64,000 nucleotides of DNA from Rhodotorula mucilaginosa (taxonomy: Eukaryota > Basidiomycota > Microbotryomycetes > Sporidiobolales > Sporidiobolaceae). The translations under genes were made by a program, and so were the position numbers. The stretch spans positions 62,001 through 126,000 of the forward strand of contig CP137878.1 in the NCBI GenBank assembly GCA_034406715.1, given 5' to 3'. The notes under the pieces were generated by a model. The model searched no databases and was not told where the DNA came from. It saw nothing but the letters and a program-made list of their open reading frames with translations. Shown here one piece after another: positions 34,456-46,336 of this stretch (positions are counted from its first letter, which is position 1; each line of letters starts with the position of its first letter).

Positions 34456-37400
34456 ATGGCGACCGAGGCCGATCCTCCCTCGACGCCCGAGATCTTTGTC
34501 GAACGTGCAATCGACGACGACGACGAGGAGCCAGCGACGCCGACGCTGGCGAGGCTGAGTGCGACGACGACGCCCCTCCCGACCCCGCCAGTCGGGAAAG
34601 CCGTCCGCTGGAACGAGCACGTCGACGTCTTTCGCCAACGCGTTGTTGATGACTCGGTGAGCGTCGAGAGCGAGGTCGTCGTCACCGAAATACGGCCAGT
34701 CGAGGCGGCGACAGACCCGACTCCTGTGAATAGGCACGCCAAGGCGAACGGCGCCGGCGGCGAGGACCCTTTCAGCGACCGGTTCCGACTGGACGATGTT
34801 CCCATCTCGCTCGGAAGCAGCGCACAAGACGGCACTCTGCAGGGAGTCGTGCAACCAGTCGTCCAGAAGCTCGACGTATGGACCGATCCGCTCGAGACGG
34901 ATGGGCTGCCGAGTCTACCGATCGCGTCCGGGCAGGCGAACGACGAGGAAGCGGCGATCCTGAAAGAGGCAGACGAGCAGGCGCGCGGACTCGTCCAAGG
35001 CGCGACCGCTTTCTGGGGCACGATCCGGAAACGACGCGACTCGATTCGCAAGATGCGTGAGCTCGAGTCGGGTGGGCCGGTCGAGCTCGTCGATAACGGA
35101 ACGGACAAGCGAGCGCCGGATCCGCCACTGCAGCCGCTCGCGACGCTGACAGAAGTCGATCCGCATGTCGAAGCCGGTCCTCCTGCGCCGTCGACGGGCA
35201 TTCTTGCAGCCTTGATGGCACTGCAGAAAGAAGAACACGCTCTGTCGGACAACAGCAATCCGGGCTCAGCCGGTTCTTCAGCTGTTCCGACGCCTCTCAC
35301 GTCCCGCGATCCATCTCCCGTCGCCACTCCCCGTTCTCCTCTCTCGCCCGTCTCTCCGACTTCGCCAGGCTCACAGCACTCGGCTGCGACGGCCGACCTG
35401 ACCGACGACGAGGAAGCGTATGAGCGCGAGCGGTTCATCGCCCAATTGAGGCAGAAACGCGCATCCAAGAATGCGCTGCATCACGCGTCGGCTTCGGTCG
35501 CGCACGTGAGCAAACATGCGGCGGGGGCTGCGATCGGATGGGCTCTGCACCCGCACCACCACCATCCTCATCATGGCGGCGGTGGCGAGCGGGGCAGATC
35601 GGCCACGCCGAAGAGCGGCACAGCCAAGAACAGCCGTCGCGCGGCGTCGGCGACGCGCTCGCAAGCGTCTTCGCCTTCCGCATCTTCGGTCAACCTGTCC
35701 CCGCTTCAGGGTCCGGCCTCTCCCTCGTCGGCCGTAAGCGTGCTCGACATGCCGGCCGCCGCGACGCCCCTCCTTTCTGCCGAACAACGTTCCCAGTCTG
35801 CGGCTTCGCTCGTCCACCTCGCCAGTCAAGCAGATCCGCCATCCTCCTCCGCGCACCACGTACCTCGAGCCCACTCGCACACCACCCTCTCGCGACTCGT
35901 CCCGCCGCATTCGCCCTCTTCACCTGTCCCGCTCGGAGTGGCAGTCCCGCATCGACCCAAGTTGTCGAGCGAGTTGAACAAACGGGTCAGGAGGCTCGGT
36001 GATCGACTCGGACTCGAACTCGAAACGAGTCGGACTCGACCGGATGCGGCGCAAAGCGCTGCGGGTGTCTTTGGCGGACTGGTGCTTTCGACCGTACGTT
36101 TGGCGGGACTCGATTCTTCGTTACCCCTGGATCGGAATTGACCAAAGTGTGCTCCACAGGCCACCCTCGCAGTACCCGCGACTCCGACTGCGTCCTCAAT
36201 CGCTCCTATCGCCAACCAGCATGGGTATCACGTTTCGCGAGTTCCAACTCCTCGCACGTCCGCCACGAACACGCCAGCTAGCTCTCGAGCATCTACCCCG
36301 GAAACGACTCGAGCACACACCCCGCGGAGTCGACCCTCACCGGATCCAGCTTCCACCGATCCGTCGAAGCGGAAGAGCCTAGTCGATCTCGTCCGGGAGG
36401 AGGAGGAGCGCGATCAGAGCACCCCGCTCGCGGTAACGCCTCGAGCGACGTCGGCATCCGCTCCGGTCTCGAGAGCGCCATCGCCAGGTCCAATTTTGAC
36501 CACGACAGGAGGAGGAGCAGGGGGAGGGACTGCCAACGCGGCGCAGATGCTGCAGGAACGACGACACCGCAAGAAGCGCGCGGCGTTTACGCTGCAATGG
36601 AACGACCAGCCGCCGACGCCGGATCCGCAACAGCAGCGGTCCGGGCTCAGTAGCCGGCGCCCGTCGCTAACGATCGACACCTCAGCATCTCGACCAAAGC
36701 TCTCCCCTCCCCTGCCGTCCCCGACCTCACCTGGACGGAGACGCTTCCTCGGCGGTCTCTCCCCCAAGTCGCCGAACCAGTCCTTCTCCTCCCTGCACCG
36801 CGACTATTTTGGCAACACCGGGAATACAACTCCGCCACACCATCACACGCCGGCAGAGCGGGAACACGAGCGGGCGGAACGAAAAGCGCGAGAGCACGCC
36901 GAGCGGGAGCTGCGTGAGCGGCAAGAGGACCTGCGCGAGTGGGAGCGCGAGAAGCGGAGGCGGCGGCGCGCAAAGGAGAAGGAACTCAAGCGACGGCGGG
37001 TGTTTATCACATCGCATGTCGCGGCCATCATCGAGCGCGAAGAGTTCTTGCTCAAGCTCGCGAGGGCTTTCATGATGTGCGTGTTCTTTTCTTTTTATGA
37101 CCCCCCTTGCGCCTTTGCTATTGGAGCTGACAACTGATTTCGTCCAACGCGATATTCAGGTTCGGCGCCCCTTCCCACCGCCTAGAAGCTCAGATCCAAG
37201 CGACTGCCCGCGTTCTCGAGATGCCGCACTGCGCTGCCATGTATATCCCTTCTTGCCTCTTGATCAACTTCGGCGACCCCGCCACGGCGACGTCCGACAT
37301 CCGCTTCCTCAAGCAGGCGACAGGTTTAGACATTGGTCGACTCAAATCCACGTACTGGATCTACAACAAGGTGAGCTGGCAGTCCGAAGCTGATTCTTGT

Positions 37401-39059
37401 TGCACCGTTTTCTCTCGCACACTCGACTGACGCGAGAACCTCGTGGTCGGGCAGGTGATCCGCGACAAGATGGGCGTCACGGAAGGGTCGAAGAAGCTCG
37501 ACGAGTTGATGCTCGTCACTTCGCCCAAAAAAGTCCTGCTCAAGAACGTCATCTTTGGCGGGTTCGCCGGCGCGTTCATCATGCCGAGCGCGTTTTACGG
37601 CAGCTTTATCGACTGCCTCGTCGCCGTCCCGCTCGGCGGCTTGCTCGTCATCGTCCAGTACATGCTCGCCAAGAATGACTTGTATTCCTCGCTGTTTGAG
37701 TGAGTGCGAGCTGGATCGCGGGCAAACTTTGTACCCTGGCTTCGCGGAACTGACATATGTGTGTATCGGGAACGGGACTGGATTCACGCAGGATCGTCAT
37801 CGCCTGTATCAACGCCTTGATCGCCGGCGCGCTCTCGTACACCAACCATTTCTGCTTCTACTCGGTCGCGGCCGGGTCCATCGTCCTCAGTCGGTCGTGT
37901 TTCTTTCCATCGCGATTCCGTTGTCCGCCCGACTTACGCCCGCTTCTCTCTGCACGCAACCCCTCAGTCCTTCCCGGCTTTATATTCTTGTGCGGCGCAT
38001 TAGAGCTCGCGAATAGATGTCTCGTCTCCGGTCAGTGTCGCTGTACGATCCCGAACGCAAAACGCTCGGTTTAAATGCTGACCACTCTTTTTGACTACAG
38101 GCGCCGTCCGGCTCACTTACGGCACCCTGTATTCGCTATTCCTCGGCTTTGGGTTATCTATCGGTGCGGAGATTTATACTCGAGCTGGCCGCGAGTCGGC
38201 GCCCGGAGGGGACGATTATACCGTGAGTCCCTCTCTCTTGGTCCGATCATTTTCCGCAAACCGAATCTGACTGAAGCCGCCTATGAGCCCGTAGTGCGCG
38301 TATTTACGCGACGGGGCCCCTTGGTATCGGGCGAGGATCCCGCCTTGGTTCTGTAAGTTTTGGCCACGGACCGCCCGCTCGGAACTGAACTGACGAATCC
38401 ACCGCCGCGCTGCAGACTTCTTGACCGTACCATGCTACCTGATCTGCATGGCGGTCAAGAATGGCCAACCTCTGTTCCGCCGCGACTCGCTCGCCATGGT
38501 CGCGATCGGTTCGGCCGGGTTCGCGGCCAACTACTTCTCGGCCAAGGCGTTTGTCAACTCGTCCGCGCTCGTGTCGTTCATCGGATCGTTCGTCGTGGGA
38601 GTACTGGGCAACTTGTGGGCGAGGATGACGCGCGAGTCGGCTTTCGTGAGTTGGTGGTCCCCTTTTGCTCTTCTTGAGCTACTCTGTCCGCTCAAAGACT
38701 CGTGCTGAGTTCTCTTTGTCCGCCTGGTTCCCCTTCTCACAGGTGGTCATGATTGTTGGCATCTTTATCCAGCTTCCTTCGGGTGAGCTTCCTCAACATT
38801 GCATCAGTCTCCTCCTGCCCCGAGCTGACTGAAACCCGCCCTTTTTGCGCACACACACGCAGGTCTCGCCAACGGCGGCCTCTTGCGGTTCGCGTCGGAC
38901 TCGACGTCCAACAACTCGTTCTCGACTGCGATCGATGCGGCTGCGGGGCTGATCCAAGTCGCGGTCGGGTTGACCGTCGGCTTGTACCTCGCGGCGGCGT
39001 CGATGAACCTCGTCTCGCGGCGCGGACGGGGTCGTGGTGCGCATCTCTCGACCTTTTAG
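34456..39059 (+). CDS. Prm10/ThrE family (DUF1212) membrane protein
   Basis: Eleven exons: 34456-36093, 36160-37076, 37160-37370, 37455-37699, 37792-37889, 37968-38030, 38101-38222, 38295-38352, 38416-38645, 38743-38782 and 38863-39059; 1272 aa, exact phase. The first ~830 residues are hydrophilic, Ser/Pro/Ala-rich and likely disordered, with a charged coiled-coil-like segment (EREHERAERKAREHAERELR) just before the conserved part. That part begins REEFLLKLARAFMMFGAPSHRLE, then CAAMYIPSCLLINFGDP and about ten hydrophobic helices ending NLVSRRGRGR. This is the pattern of ThrE threonine/serine exporters and yeast Prm10. The bacterial members export Thr/Ser; the fungal function is uncertain, and a vacuolar or plasma-membrane location is inference. 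Confidence 0.88.
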
Positions 39060-39428
39060 ACACTCGACTACAATAGATTCTCCTCTCTCGGTAGACGTGG
39101 CGCTCTCTTAGAAGCTCTCGGCAATCGAATAGATACAGCTTCCAGAGTGTCTCGAGTCGAAGAAGAAGAAAAAAGGAAGAGCTCGAGCTTGCGATAGCGA
39201 TACGGGTGAGTTTGGGTTCGAGGTGATCGACGGTGTGGAGCCACGCGCAGTCCGGCGACGAGGCCGAGTTCCCGGAGCGAGTGGCCCCGGACTTGGAACA
39301 GTGACGCTCGCTCGCCCGCGGCCTTGTTCCAACCGAGTGATTGCAAAGGCCAGCTGGGGGGGAAGAGCGTGATTGTACAAGCACAGCTCTCTCACTACGA
39401 CCGCGTTGACCACGGCGGCGGGGTCCGG
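39060..39428. promoter_or_regulatory. Intergenic upstream of the kinase gene
   Basis: Short same-strand interval containing a purine-rich stretch (39150-39185). No gene seen. Confidence 0.4.
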
Positions 39429-42400
39429 ATGTCGGCCGCACTCGCCGACTCGTCGGAGCGACCTCGAGGACCGCGCCGAGCTGCGTCTTCTTATCAGCGG
39501 AGAGCGTCACCCTCGCTGGGCTACTCGACGCTGACGACTCGGTCCCAGTCCCTCTCCCGCCTGTCCCTCGACGGCCGCCTCTTCCAGCAGCAAGCGGCGG
39601 GCGACTCGACGCCGTCCTCGCCGGGCGGGGCGATAACGCCCTCGGCGCGGACTGCCGGCGTCGGCGTCGTGGCGGGGCAGTACGACACGGACGCGTACCA
39701 CGCGTGGAGGAGGAACGGCAAGGAACATGCCTTGCTCGCGAGGGCGAGGAAAGCAGGCGGAGATGCGGGCGACTTTGCTCTTCCGACCAACTCGGCCCGC
39801 AGGGGCAAGGGCAAGGCCAAGGAGCGCGCAGCGGTCGCCTTTGTCGTCGGGATCCCGAGCAGCAGCGAAGACGGAGCGACCGACTCGGACGGCGCGAGCA
39901 GCGAACCCTCCGGTCCGTATACCGAGGAGCGTGACGGCGCTGCCGGTCCCAGCATGCAAGATATCATTCGCTTCCAGGTGCGCATTCACTTCGCAGTGTC
40001 ATGCACAGACGACCAGATTACTGAACCCATCAAGGCGAGGCGGTATGCAGATCCACCAGCCGGTGCAGCAAGTCGATCCGAGAGACCTCGATTCGTTGCT
40101 CCCGTTCGGGATCGGAGACTACACCTATGTACAGCAACCCGCCCGACCGTCCGCGCCTCCGACTCCGAGCTCGTCACAGAGCTCGCCGCTGCCTACTCCT
40201 TTGGGAAGCGGGCCGGTGACGACGACGACGACAACGCAGAAAGTCGTGCTCGGACGTGGCAAATTCAGCCAGGTTCTCCTCGCGCGGAAAGACGGTGTCG
40301 AGGTCGGTCCAGACGCGCTCTGAACAGAGCCTCCGGAAAGGGAAGCTGACACCACTCTCACGAATACCAGTACGCGCTCAAACATACCCCTTTATACGTG
40401 CACCACCACCTCATCTCGGCTCGACTCTTGCGCGAGCCAGAACTTCTCTCAAAGCTCTCTCCGCACCCGAATCTAATCAAGGTGCGCGCACTTGAAAGAT
40501 ATGATCGAAAACGACAGAAGGCTGACAGAATTACCTCCACGCCCGCCCGACAGGTCTTTGAAACGGTTCGCACTCCCGGTCATTTTTACCTCGTCGAGGA
40601 GAACCTCCAAACTTCGGTCACGCTCGAAGCGCTCGTCGAATCGTCCCCCGGCGGAGTCTTGCCGATCGACTCGGCCTGGTCGGTGCTTGAACAACTCTGC
40701 AGCGTCGTCAGGAGTCTGCACGAACCTCCCGTCAAAGTCTGCCATCGCGACATCAAGGTGAGTCACTTCCCGTCTCCTCTTGCCATTTGACTTTGGAAGG
40801 CTGAGTTGTCGCGTGGGTGGATAGCCCGAAAACGTCCTCGTGCGGGTCGTCCCGCCACCGCCTTCCGCCGCGCCCGGTAGTCCGCCCTCACTCCACCTCC
40901 GCCTACTCGACTTTGGTCTCGCAACACACTTTTCTTCCTCAGCGCCCCAACTCGCCACCTGCTGCGGCTCTCCGGCATACCATTCGCCCGAGATCTGGCG
41001 CGGCTTGCGCGACCGCAACTCGAACTCGAGCAAAGCCTACTGGGGTCCCGAGATCGACGTGTGGTGTGTCGGCCTCACGATCCTGCGCTGCTTGGTCCCC
41101 GAACGGTACCCTCTCGGGATTGGACACACTTCGCTGCAGAGTTTGGCCGACAAGGTCGTGACGGCCTTGTTGCAGGTCAAGGACGCGAGGATCCGGCAGG
41201 TTCTGGCGACTTTTTTGCAACTCGACGGGTACAAGCGCATGAGGGCGTTTGATCGCTTTTGCGAGACTTTACCGGATCGACTCGACCGGCGGGCGGAGCG
41301 GGAAGGTCGGGCCTCCTCCCGGTCTGGTGCGACGACGAGGCGACGCATCAACGCCGAATCGACGAGACAAAACAACCCCGTCAAGTCGACCTCGTTCATG
41401 CCGAGTTTGCTCGAGCATCGACTCGATCTCTTTCTCGACGAGGCGAGTTCGACGGCGGCCGCTCATGATGGTTGGCCTCGACTCTCTGCCACGGCGGTCG
41501 AAGACCCCAGCTATCAGTTCCCGCCGCGGAAGATGACGCGTGCTCCGAGGATTTCTCGCTCGACTTCGTCGAAGCGAACTGTCAAGGATGAAGACGAAGA
41601 AGACGGCGACGACGGGGAGGGAACCCCGCGACGACCAGAATGTCTCTCTCGCGAGCCGAGCATGGCCCCGAACAACGAGGCGGCACCGCCCTCACGGGGC
41701 TGGCGGCCTTCCCTCTCCCTTCTCGACCTCGGCAATATGGTCGACGGTACCTGCAGCCCGGCGCTCTCTCCGGTCCCGTCTTTCGAGTCGCTCTCACTGC
41801 ATCATCATCATCATCCAGTCTTTCCTCCCCCGATCGAGCTCGTCCTCCTCAACCCGAGCAACGAGCCGATCCGCCGAGCCGTCTCCTACATCAAGTATGC
41901 CCTCCGCAGCAAGGGTATCCTGTACCATGTCCGCGACAGCGAGATGATGACGGCGGCTTCGTCGCACCATCGGTCGTCGATATCCTCTTCCGCGTCGCCG
42001 AGCGCGGATTCGCAACCACCTTCGCTGCCACCGACTCCGCTCCTCCAACCTCGTTCGGCCCGACAGTTTACCGACTCTCCGGCTTCGTTGACTTCTTCTC
42101 CCTTGCCGTTCGCTTCCTCCTCCTCCTCCTCCTCCGCCGAGGAATCGTACACGTGCTACCTGCATTGCGTGGTCGCTCTTCCATCACCCTCTCCTTCGAC
42201 CTCGTCGTCTTCGTCAAAATCGGCGACTGTTATTTCTCCTCCAGACGCTTCGAGTCGTTTACGAGCTGCTCTCAAACGGAGCTCGACACCGGTCCCGCGA
42301 CTCGATCAGCCGAATGCGAGGAACCCGCCTCCACCCCTGGCGAGGGGACCTCGGAGCGCATCAACCCCGCCGCCGGTAGAATCAGCACGCGTGGACGACC

Positions 42401-42966
42401 GCGGGCGCAAACCGAGCGCGAAGAAAGGCGGTGGCGGTGGCGGCGGCGAGCAACCTCCTGCCCTCGTCGAGGCGTTGACTTTCTTCGTCTCGATTCGGCG
42501 GCGGCGGGATCATCGCGATGCTCAAGGTCGGCGTACCGTCGTCGTCACACTTTCGGACCACCGCGCGGTGCCGTTCGTCCGCGACGCGCTCGCCATGCCG
42601 GGTGACTACGCTCTAACGAGCGACTCGTCGCAGGATGAGGCGCAAAGAGGTCGCGCTACCGTTGCCGGGTCTCAACAGAAGAAGAACAAAGTGCCCAAGT
42701 CGCCGGACGACAATAGTGGCTCGCGGGATGCGCGTACTCGACGAGACGGCGCGGTCGACCGCCGCGATGGCCACCGCCCTTCCGCCCTCAACGGCAACGG
42801 GAACGGCAGCGACGGAACGAACGGGCTCGGCCTTGAGCTGGGTCAGCCTGCGTCTGCTGAGCGGAACGCAGCAGCTGTTGGTTGGGGGGACTTTACGCTG
42901 CCCGGGTGGGTCGAGAGGTTCGTCGGCACCTCGACCGGCGCTCGACGTGAACAGATCGGGGCTTGA
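39429..42966 (+). CDS. Serine/threonine protein kinase with long C-terminal region
   Basis: Five exons: 39429-39977, 40051-40302, 40371-40481, 40554-40757 and 40825-42966; 1085 aa. The kinase domain runs from about residue 240 to 520: glycine loop LGRGKFSQVLLARK, VAIK-type lysine K271 in EYALKHTP, catalytic loop CHRDIKPENVLV (D370), LLDFGLATHF (D401), activation segment CCGSPAYHSPEIWRG, and WCVGLTILRCLV. All catalytic residues are present, so it should be active. The look is CAMK/Snf1-related, but I cannot name the subfamily. After the kinase come long Ser/Pro/Arg-rich stretches with two conserved-looking islands (IRRAVSYIKYALRSKGILYH and EALTFFVSIRRRRDH...), which could be a split KA1-like tail; that is inference. 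The 40051 acceptor is the least certain junction. Confidence 0.8.
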
Positions 42967-43115
42967 GGCAGGGCTTTTGTTAACCTTATCTGTCAGAACT
43001 ACAACATCTCTCTCTCTCTATGTTTGGTTGTTTATACGCAGTACAAATTGTTGTTTCTCCCCCCATGAAATCTGCAAAATCCGCATTCTTTATCGTATCC
43101 TCCTCCGTGCGATCG

Positions 43116-44296
43116 TCATGCCCAGCCGGGAGGAATCATCGAACCCGTAGGATCGCCTGTCCAGCCATCGAGTGAAATGACCTGAATCCGACGCGCCCTG
43201 ATGAGGTCGGCTAGTTCGCCGGAATCGGGGATCGTCAACGATTCGACGCGCAGCGTTCGTAAAGATGCGAGACACGATTCCTCCGTGAGAGCACGAAGGA
43301 GCTCGCGAGCCGGATCGGAAGCGTAGACATCCTCGAGGCACAGATGGTACACTTTCTCCGTGTTGAGGCACTCGGCGAGGCTGCCTTGGCGGCCTTGATC
43401 CGGCATGATGGTGGCGAAGCGGATCATGTAGAGGGTGTTGTCGGCGACTTGATCGCTTGGTCCACGTAGGTTGCTGTTGGCGATAACGCGTGCAGAAGGG
43501 GGAAGAGCGGAGAGGTCGACCGCTTGTGGCGAACGGCTGAAAACCAGAGCGAGTGTTTGCAGTCGCGGTAACGCCCGCGGACTGAAGAAGTCGTGCAGGT
43601 CGAGAGGAAAGCTTGTCCCGCATGACGAGAAGAGGCGCAAAGACGGACAGACGACCGAAGCGGACGATTGGAAATTGACTCCCCAGACGTGCACGGTCTC
43701 GAGATCTGGTGAGCACAAGCCTGTGTTAGTCAAGATGGCCAAATACGCGGACATGTTGAGATGTACGCACCGGAGGGTATGCCGAGCCATGCGAGGTCCA
43801 GCTCGATGGCTCCGCAGACGAGCAAGTCGCGCAAAGAAGGCAGGCTTCGAAGCAAAGTCGGAACGCGTGGGTCCAATCTGCGCCCTCTAGGGTGGCGACC
43901 GGCCTGGATTATCCGGAGCCACGTCGTGTGTCCCGCGAGGTCTGGTCTTCGGCGGCGAGTAACGAGAAAAGCCGCAAAAGCTGATTTGCGATCCGATTCT
44001 GTCGAGACGGCGCGGTCGACAGAGTCGCCTTCCTTTGGCGCGCGGACAGGCCCTTGGTCATCTCCGTCGGTCATAGGCGTGAGAGCGAGTTGGACGCGCT
44101 CGAACAGCATCGGCTGGGCGACGACCCGCCACCTGTGATTGACGAGGCAGCACCGAGATAGTGCCCGTGCCCGCTCGTGGAGTGCTTCTCGGCTTGGAAC
44201 GGGGCCATCTAGGTAGCCGAAGCATGCTCTGAGGAGCTCGACAGGCAGGTCGGCGATGGTCATGAGTTGTGGTGTGCGGTCAAGAGCCGAACTCAT
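43116..44296 (-). CDS. F-box protein
   Basis: Exons 44296-43771 and 43705-43116, 371 aa. An N-terminal F-box (MTIADLPVELLRACFGYLDG ... LSRCCLVNHRWRVVAQPML) would recruit the Skp1-Cullin ubiquitin ligase. The rest has irregular leucine-rich-like strands (LRDLLVCGAIELDLAWLG, LETVHVWGVNF, LRTLRVESLTIPDSG), typical of the large lineage-specific F-box/LRR families of basidiomycetes. The target is unknown. The intron joins ...LGIPS to DLETVHVWG with donor GTGCGT. Confidence 0.78.
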
Positions 44297-45513
44297 CGTT
44301 CTCGGCGAGAACTCATTCCTTTCTCCCTCCGCAGGCTAATCCACGGCTATACAGGGCGGTTCAGCTATCTCTTGAAGCTTAGCAAATGGAGCAGCAAGCG
44401 TAGGTCTGTACGCGCTCATAATCACGATTGCGTCTTCATCAGCAACGCTTGGCTAGATGGAACATCTAGCATACCCAAAACATCTCACGAAATATTGAAT
44501 TGGATTTGCGCCCGCTACAGCGCCTCCGAAGGAGACCTGTAAGCTGAACACCCCATCCGAGGTGGCGCAAATTGTGCTCGCCACCACCATAGAGCTTCGG
44601 AGGCTGTAGGGAAGCCACTATGAGTCTGAGGCGGCTCGAGCGCCGCCGGCGGTTCCCCCTGTCCGAGTGCAGTGGCGGTGCAAGGCGGGCGAGGCGCCGC
44701 CTCGATTTCGTCTCGAGCACCAGTGAATCGCGGTTCGCGCTTCGGGGGGCGTCCCAGGTGAGCTGAATTTGCGCTTGGGGCATGTAGAGCGTGGTGCAAA
44801 AGTTGTCCGCGGCACTCAGATCCCTCAAAAGAGGCCTCGTAGGGATTTGAAAGCGGGAGCCAATCAGCGGCGGCTCGGCGCACGTGGAACCGCAAGGGCG
44901 TGCGCGAGTTCAACGCGAGTTGGCGAGGGTGAAGTTGCTTTCTCGCGTCTCGAGCCCAGGAGCATAGCGTGCGAGATCAGCGCGACAGGGACTTGAGCAA
45001 AGCTGCTTTTCCCTCTTCAGTGTTCCGACATGCACCACACGCCTCCAGCACGCTGCTATCCCCGACTGTTTCAGCCCAACGTTCTTCGCACCGCACACAT
45101 TAGACCTGCGTATCGTCCTTTCTCGACCCGGTTGCTGCGCAACAACTTGCCCAACGCCCGCTGCTCCCGCTACGCTTGCGTCTGCAGCAGCCACTCGCAC
45201 ACCGCGCCCGAGACCGCCTCGATTCCAGCGGCAGTGGGCACAAGACCCGCCTTGCAGATGCGTGGGACTCGGTCCTTGGAGTGGCTGGGAGGACGTTTCC
45301 AAGCAGCTAACAATGCTCTCGGACTTGCCACAATGCGGGGACTGCATTCCCGCTGCTGCAGAGGTTTGACCTCGAGGTCGTCCTGTCCACTCAATGCCGG
45401 CGGCGACGGCTTGCTGCCACGCAGACAAGGTCGTGCTATCGTCCGGATCTTTTGCTCCCATGCCAGCTCACATCCCCAGCATTTGTCGCTTCTTGATAGC
45501 ACAAGGTTAACTG

Positions 45514-45554
45514 CTCAGTGGGGCCGGACTGAGACGGCGGCTCAAGCCGCCGTC
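45514..45554. repeat. Two adjacent inverted repeats
   Basis: CTCAGT (45514-45519) pairs with ACTGAG (45528-45533). Immediately after, GACGGCGGCT (45533-45542) pairs with AGCCGCCGTC (45545-45554) around a 2-nt loop. The second is a near-perfect 22-bp palindrome. Confidence 0.85.
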
Positions 45555-45985
45555 GAGGGCCGGCCGGGGAAATCTGATTATTTCTGCATGGCGCAGGTCG
45601 AAGCCGCCGTCGAGATCTGGCTGGGAACTTCACCCCGATTGCTGCTGGGTTCTCCTGATGCATGCGCTAGGATTCTGAGACTGCGGAAAGCCAACGTCGA
45701 CATCAAACGGAAAGCTTCCCCATCCAGCGTAGGGGCTGCAGCTTGCAGCGCAGGGAATGGTCAAGCTGCTCACCGAGACCGTGGAACAGAGCAATATGCG
45801 GTCATTGGGATGAGTCAGTGCGTGCTCCGCTCAGGCATGCTTCGGGACGGTGGCGGCCGGATGAGCAGAATTTCTGATACTTGCGCAAGAGAGCCCCGAT
45901 GCGAGTTAACCAATTGTTTTGAGATACCCTGGGCACTCTGTAAGATACTGTATATTGATCATTAGAGCGGGAAGTGAGCGCGTCG

Positions 45986-46024
45986 CCGGCCATCTAGCCG
46001 GAATGACAGACTGCGAGCAGTCTG
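45986..46024. repeat. Two adjacent inverted repeats
   Basis: CCGGC (45986-45990) pairs with GCCGG (45997-46001). Then CAGACTGC (46007-46014) pairs with GCAGTCTG (46017-46024) around a 2-nt loop. Confidence 0.85.
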
Positions 46025-46047
46025 GCTTCTAGTTTCTCCGAGCGCTC

Positions 46048-46076
46048 CACGTGCACCGCCGAGTCCGGCGGTGCAC
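46048..46076. repeat. CACGTG box and an 11-bp perfect hairpin
   Basis: CACGTG (46048-46053) overlaps the left arm of a hairpin whose 11-nt arms GTGCACCGCCG (46051-46061) and CGGCGGTGCAC (46066-46076) flank a 4-nt loop. It lies about 260 bp upstream of the sphingomyelinase-like start codon. Confidence 0.85.
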
Positions 46077-46336
46077 GCCAATCTGCTCATTCCGAACGGA
46101 CAGAAATGCAAAGCTGTGCTACTGTACACCAGAGGCGCTAAGGGTGGTGTCCGCTCGGCGGCCGCGCGTATTTGGGCCCAGCTTGCTGACGCTCAGGCCC
46201 GCTGAATTCGACACCCCGTGTCCACGGACATCCCGGCGGCATTCCTCGGGCGAACCTCTGCTGCGACGGCTTCGACAGCTATTCAGCGCGTGTGTCTAAA
46301 TACAGCTCGCTTCCAGCAGTACGGCGAGGAACTTCG

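Larger units (their letters stand above)
44297..46336. promoter_or_regulatory. 2-kb divergent intergenic region with perfect hairpins
   Basis: The longest gene-free stretch in the window, lying between an F-box gene (-) and a sphingomyelinase-like gene (+). It is locally less GC-rich and has no frame with family likeness. A 312-codon open frame (45030-45965, +) is present but unsupported. Several perfect inverted repeats lie between 45514 and 46076 (listed separately). Confidence 0.5.

Noticed and set aside
41640-42605. Second plus-strand frame over the kinase C-terminal exon
   Set aside because: The kinase frame is open throughout and continuous with the catalytic domain; the alternative lacks any recognisable domain.
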